6,681 nucleotides of DNA, taken from the NCBI GenBank assembly GCA_900551395.1, contig URVX01000061.1, positions 1 through 6,681 of the forward strand. The letters run 5' to 3'. Under the pieces are notes generated by a model that saw nothing but the letters and a program-made list of their open reading frames with translations, did no database searches and was not told where the DNA came from. Positions within the stretch are counted from its first letter, which is position 1, and every line of letters starts with the position of its first letter. A program made the translations under genes and the position numbers. Source of the DNA: an uncultured Subdoligranulum sp. GTDB taxonomy: Bacteria; Bacillota; Clostridia; Christensenellales; CAG-314. Positions 4,166 through 6,681 of this stretch are shown in pieces.

Positions 4166-6681
4166 ATGAAACACTATTTGTCGGAAACAAACGAGGTTTT
4201 AAAAAGCTTTGCCGCGACCGAAGACGGGCTGACCTGCGAAGAAGCAAGCGCGCGTCTGCAAAAAAGCGGTCTAAACAAGCTGCGCGAGCCAAAAAAAGTA
4301 TCTTTGTTTGTAAGGTTTCTGAAGCAGCTTGTAGACCCGATGATAATCATTCTGATTGTAGCGGCGGCTGTGTCGGCAGTAATTGCGGTTATGGAAAAAG
4401 AAAGCTTTGCCGACGTAATAATAATAGTTGCCGTAGTTCTGATAAACGCCATACTCGGAGTTGTTCAGGAAAGCAAAGCCGAAAAAGCCATTGCTGCTTT
4501 GCAGGAAATGACCGCCGCTACTTCAAAGGTTGTTCGGGACGGCAAAATTTGCAATATAAAAAGCCAGGAGCTTGTCTGCGGCGACATAATTTTGCTCGAA
4601 GCGGGAGATTCTGTCCCGGCTGACTCAAGAATCATAGAGGCAGCCAGTCTGAAAATTGAGGAAGCCGCATTGACCGGCGAATCAGTACCGGTAAACAAGA
4701 CCTCGTCTGTCATTAAGCTTGCCGAAGGACAAAAGGATGTTCCTTTGGGGGACAGAAAAAATATGTGTTATATGGGCAGCACCGTCGTATACGGACGCGG
4801 CAGAGCCGTGGTTGTGGCTACCGGCATGGATACGGAAATGGGCAAAATCGCAACATCGCTGGAAATGGCGAAAGAGGAGTCCACTCCGCTTCAGAAAAAG
4901 CTTGGGCAGCTCAGCAAGGTTCTCAGCTATGCCGTTATCGGTATCTGCGCGTTTATCTTTCTGTATAAATTTATTTTTGCCAAAGCAACGGGCGCCGTTT
5001 TTGATTTTCCAACGGCTCTCGACGCGTTTATGATTGCCGTCAGTCTTGCCGTAGCGGCAATTCCCGAAGGACTTGCAACGGTTGTCACCATTGTTCTGTC
5101 AATCGGCGTTACGAAAATGTCAAAACGCAACGCCGTTATCAGAAAGTTGACGGCAGTCGAAACATTAGGCTGCGCGCAGATTATTTGTTCGGACAAAACG
5201 GGAACTCTCACGCAAAACAAAATGACTGTCGTGGAAAGCTTCGGCGACAATCGGGAGCTGCTCGGCGCTTGTCTTGCGCTGTCTTCCGATGCGGAGCTTG
5301 ATGAAGATTCCGGACAGGCGATCGGAGAGCCAACGGAGTGCGCTTTGGTAAACTATGCTTATACGCTGGGATTGAATAAAAACAAATTAAAGACCACCGA
5401 AAAACGCGTGGGAGAGGCGCCCTTCGACTCTATGCGCAAAATGATGTCTACTATTTGTCAAAACGCCGAGAGCGGGGCGTTGCTGCAATATACGAAAGGC
5501 GCGCCCGACGAGGTTCTCAAAAGCTGCGACCGTATGCTTTCGAACGGCGAAATAGTGCCTTTGAACGACGAGCTGCGTGAAAGGATTCTCAGTGAAAACA
5601 AGCGCATGGCAAGCAAGGCTTTGAGAGTCATGTGCGGAGCTTACAAGCCCTTGAGCGAAATGCCGTCGAGCCGCGAGCCGTCGGAATTGGAAAAGAATCT
5701 TATTTTCATAGGACTAGTCGGCATGATAGACCCTGTGAGACCCGAAGTAAAAGCAGCTATAGAGGAGTGCAATCAGGCGGGAATCAGACCGATAATGATT
5801 ACCGGTGACCACAAGGATACTGCCGTAGCCATAGCTTTGGAGCTGGGAATAATCACAGACGCTTCGCAGGCAATGACAGGGGCGCAGCTTGACGAGCTGT
5901 CGGACGAGGAGCTTCAGGAAAAAATCGACCATTTTTCGGTATACGCGCGTGTGCAGCCAGAGCATAAGGTACGAATTGTAAACGCTTGGAAAAAACGCGG
6001 ATGCATAACCGCGATGACGGGAGACGGCGTGAACGACTCTCCCTCGATTAAAAGCGCCGACATCGGCGTCGGTATGGGTATAACCGGAACGGACGTGACA
6101 AAGGGCGTGGCGGATATGGTGCTTGCGGACGACAATTTCGCAACGATAGTCTCAGCCGTTGAGGAAGGACGACGGATATACGACAACATCAGAAAATCCA
6201 TACAGTTTCTGCTGTCCTCGAATCTTAGCGAGGTGATAGCGATTTTCGTTGCCACTTTGTTTAATTTCGTCATATTGAATCCTATACATCTGCTGTGGAT
6301 AAATCTAATTACGGACACATTTCCCGCGCTCGCTTTAGGCGTCGAGCCGGCAGACGAGAATATAATGAAACGTCCGCCGAGAAGCTCTCGTGACAGCATA
6401 TTTGCCAACCGTCTGGGTGTCGACGTTGTATATCAGGGCATTATGGTGGCGGCTCTGACATTGGCGGCGTATTTTATAGGCTTTGAAATGGAATACGGTT
6501 ATTGGGGCATGGGGCAAAGCCACGACGGCATAACGATGGCGTTTCTGACCCTTTCTATGGCGGAAATGTTCCACGCATTCAATTTAAGGAATCGCAGCCG
6601 TTCAATATTTTCGATAAAAAAGCAAAATTGGATTTTGTGGGGAGCTTTCGGAATTTCGCTGGCGCTTACCACGCTGATAAT
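4166..6681 (+). CDS. P2A-type cation-transporting ATPase (Mn2+/Ca2+ export), 3' end cut off
   Basis: ATP-driven membrane pump of the SERCA/PMCA-like P2A subfamily; 838 codons are present without interruption and the last helix or so lies beyond the window. Order: N-terminal cation-ATPase domain (LTCEEASARLQKSGLNKL), TM1-TM2 (about 57-101), actuator domain with TGES (170-173), TM3 (about 252-272), TM4 with PEGL (Glu301), phosphorylation site DKTGTLT (Asp343), nucleotide-binding KGAP (444-447), TGD (546-548), hinge TGDGVND (618-624), TM5 NLSE (Asn686, Glu689), TM6 NLITD (Asn713, Thr716, Asp717) and TM8 Glu800. These match the ligands of both Ca2+ sites of SERCA. The ATG at 4166 has AAAGGAG at 4155-4161. 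It is controlled by the yybP-ykoY leader, which suggests export of Mn2+, perhaps with Ca2+. No CPC-type heavy-metal motif is present. Confidence 0.95.
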   Translation, partial: MKHYLSETNEVLKSFAATEDGLTCEEASARLQKSGLNKLREPKKVSLFVRFLKQLVDPMIIILIVAAAVSAVIAVMEKESFADVIIIVAVVLINAILGVVQESKAEKAIAALQEMTAATSKVVRDGKICNIKSQELVCGDIILLEAGDSVPADSRIIEAASLKIEEAALTGESVPVNKTSSVIKLAEGQKDVPLGDRKNMCYMGSTVVYGRGRAVVVATGMDTEMGKIATSLEMAKEESTPLQKKLGQLSKVLSYAVIGICAFIFLYKFIFAKATGAVFDFPTALDAFMIAVSLAVAAIPEGLATVVTIVLSIGVTKMSKRNAVIRKLTAVETLGCAQIICSDKTGTLTQNKMTVVESFGDNRELLGACLALSSDAELDEDSGQAIGEPTECALVNYAYTLGLNKNKLKTTEKRVGEAPFDSMRKMMSTICQNAESGALLQYTKGAPDEVLKSCDRMLSNGEIVPLNDELRERILSENKRMASKALRVMCGAYKPLSEMPSSREPSELEKNLIFIGLVGMIDPVRPEVKAAIEECNQAGIRPIMITGDHKDTAVAIALELGIITDASQAMTGAQLDELSDEELQEKIDHFSVYARVQPEHKVRIVNAWKKRGCITAMTGDGVNDSPSIKSADIGVGMGITGTDVTKGVADMVLADDNFATIVSAVEEGRRIYDNIRKSIQFLLSSNLSEVIAIFVATLFNFVILNPIHLLWINLITDTFPALALGVEPADENIMKRPPRSSRDSIFANRLGVDVVYQGIMVAALTLAAYFIGFEMEYGYWGMGQSHDGITMAFLTLSMAEMFHAFNLRNRSRSIFSIKKQNWILWGAFGISLALTTLI

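Noticed and set aside
4719..5033. Open frame of 104 residues on the plus strand, and several minus-strand frames across 4174-6574
   Set aside because: They lie inside the continuous P-type ATPase reading frame, which carries every family motif; the translations of the alternatives look like low-quality shadows and have no ribosome binding sites.
1..6681. Toxin-antitoxin or anti-phage defence reading of the synthetase (toxic small alarmone synthetase) with its divergent small protein
   Set aside because: The synthetase looks like an ordinary RelP/RelQ housekeeping enzyme. The divergent neighbour is a two-helix membrane protein with no antitoxin features and is not in the same operon.

Overview
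The window most likely comes from a low-to-moderate GC Bacillota (Clostridia-type) genome. This is inferred from the AAAGGAG-type ribosome binding site of the ATPase, -10/-35 promoters with 17-base spacers, U-tailed hairpin terminators, a clostridial-looking small alarmone synthetase, and a yybP-ykoY-type leader in front of a P-type ATPase. No phage, transposon, CRISPR, tRNA or rRNA was seen. No wholly new system is evident; the strongest item is the metal-sensing leader at 3994-4104 with the pump it controls.

Left part (1-1768): a hairpin terminator from an upstream unit (19-54), then a promoter and a GNAT-family N-acetyltransferase (320-877, GTG start). An AT-rich gap of 313 bases follows; it holds a short open frame that looks like a gene fragment. 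Next is a pyridoxamine 5'-phosphate oxidase-like flavin protein (1191-1613). These are single-gene units, and no clear terminator was found behind either.

Middle (1769-3262): a DUF2804-family protein (1769-2854) converges on a small two-helix membrane protein on the minus strand (2851-3138). Their stop codons overlap, and the terminator of the plus-strand gene lies inside the last codons of the minus-strand gene.

Right part (3263-6681): a synthetase-only (p)ppGpp enzyme (3263-3943), with a promoter so close to its ATG that the mRNA may be leaderless. It is followed by a separate promoter, a yybP-ykoY (manganese) riboswitch with an overlapping intrinsic terminator, and a P2A-type cation-pumping ATPase (4166 to the window edge, last few dozen residues missing). 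The likely logic is that high Mn2+ stabilises the aptamer, blocks the terminator and switches on a Mn2+ and/or Ca2+ exporter.
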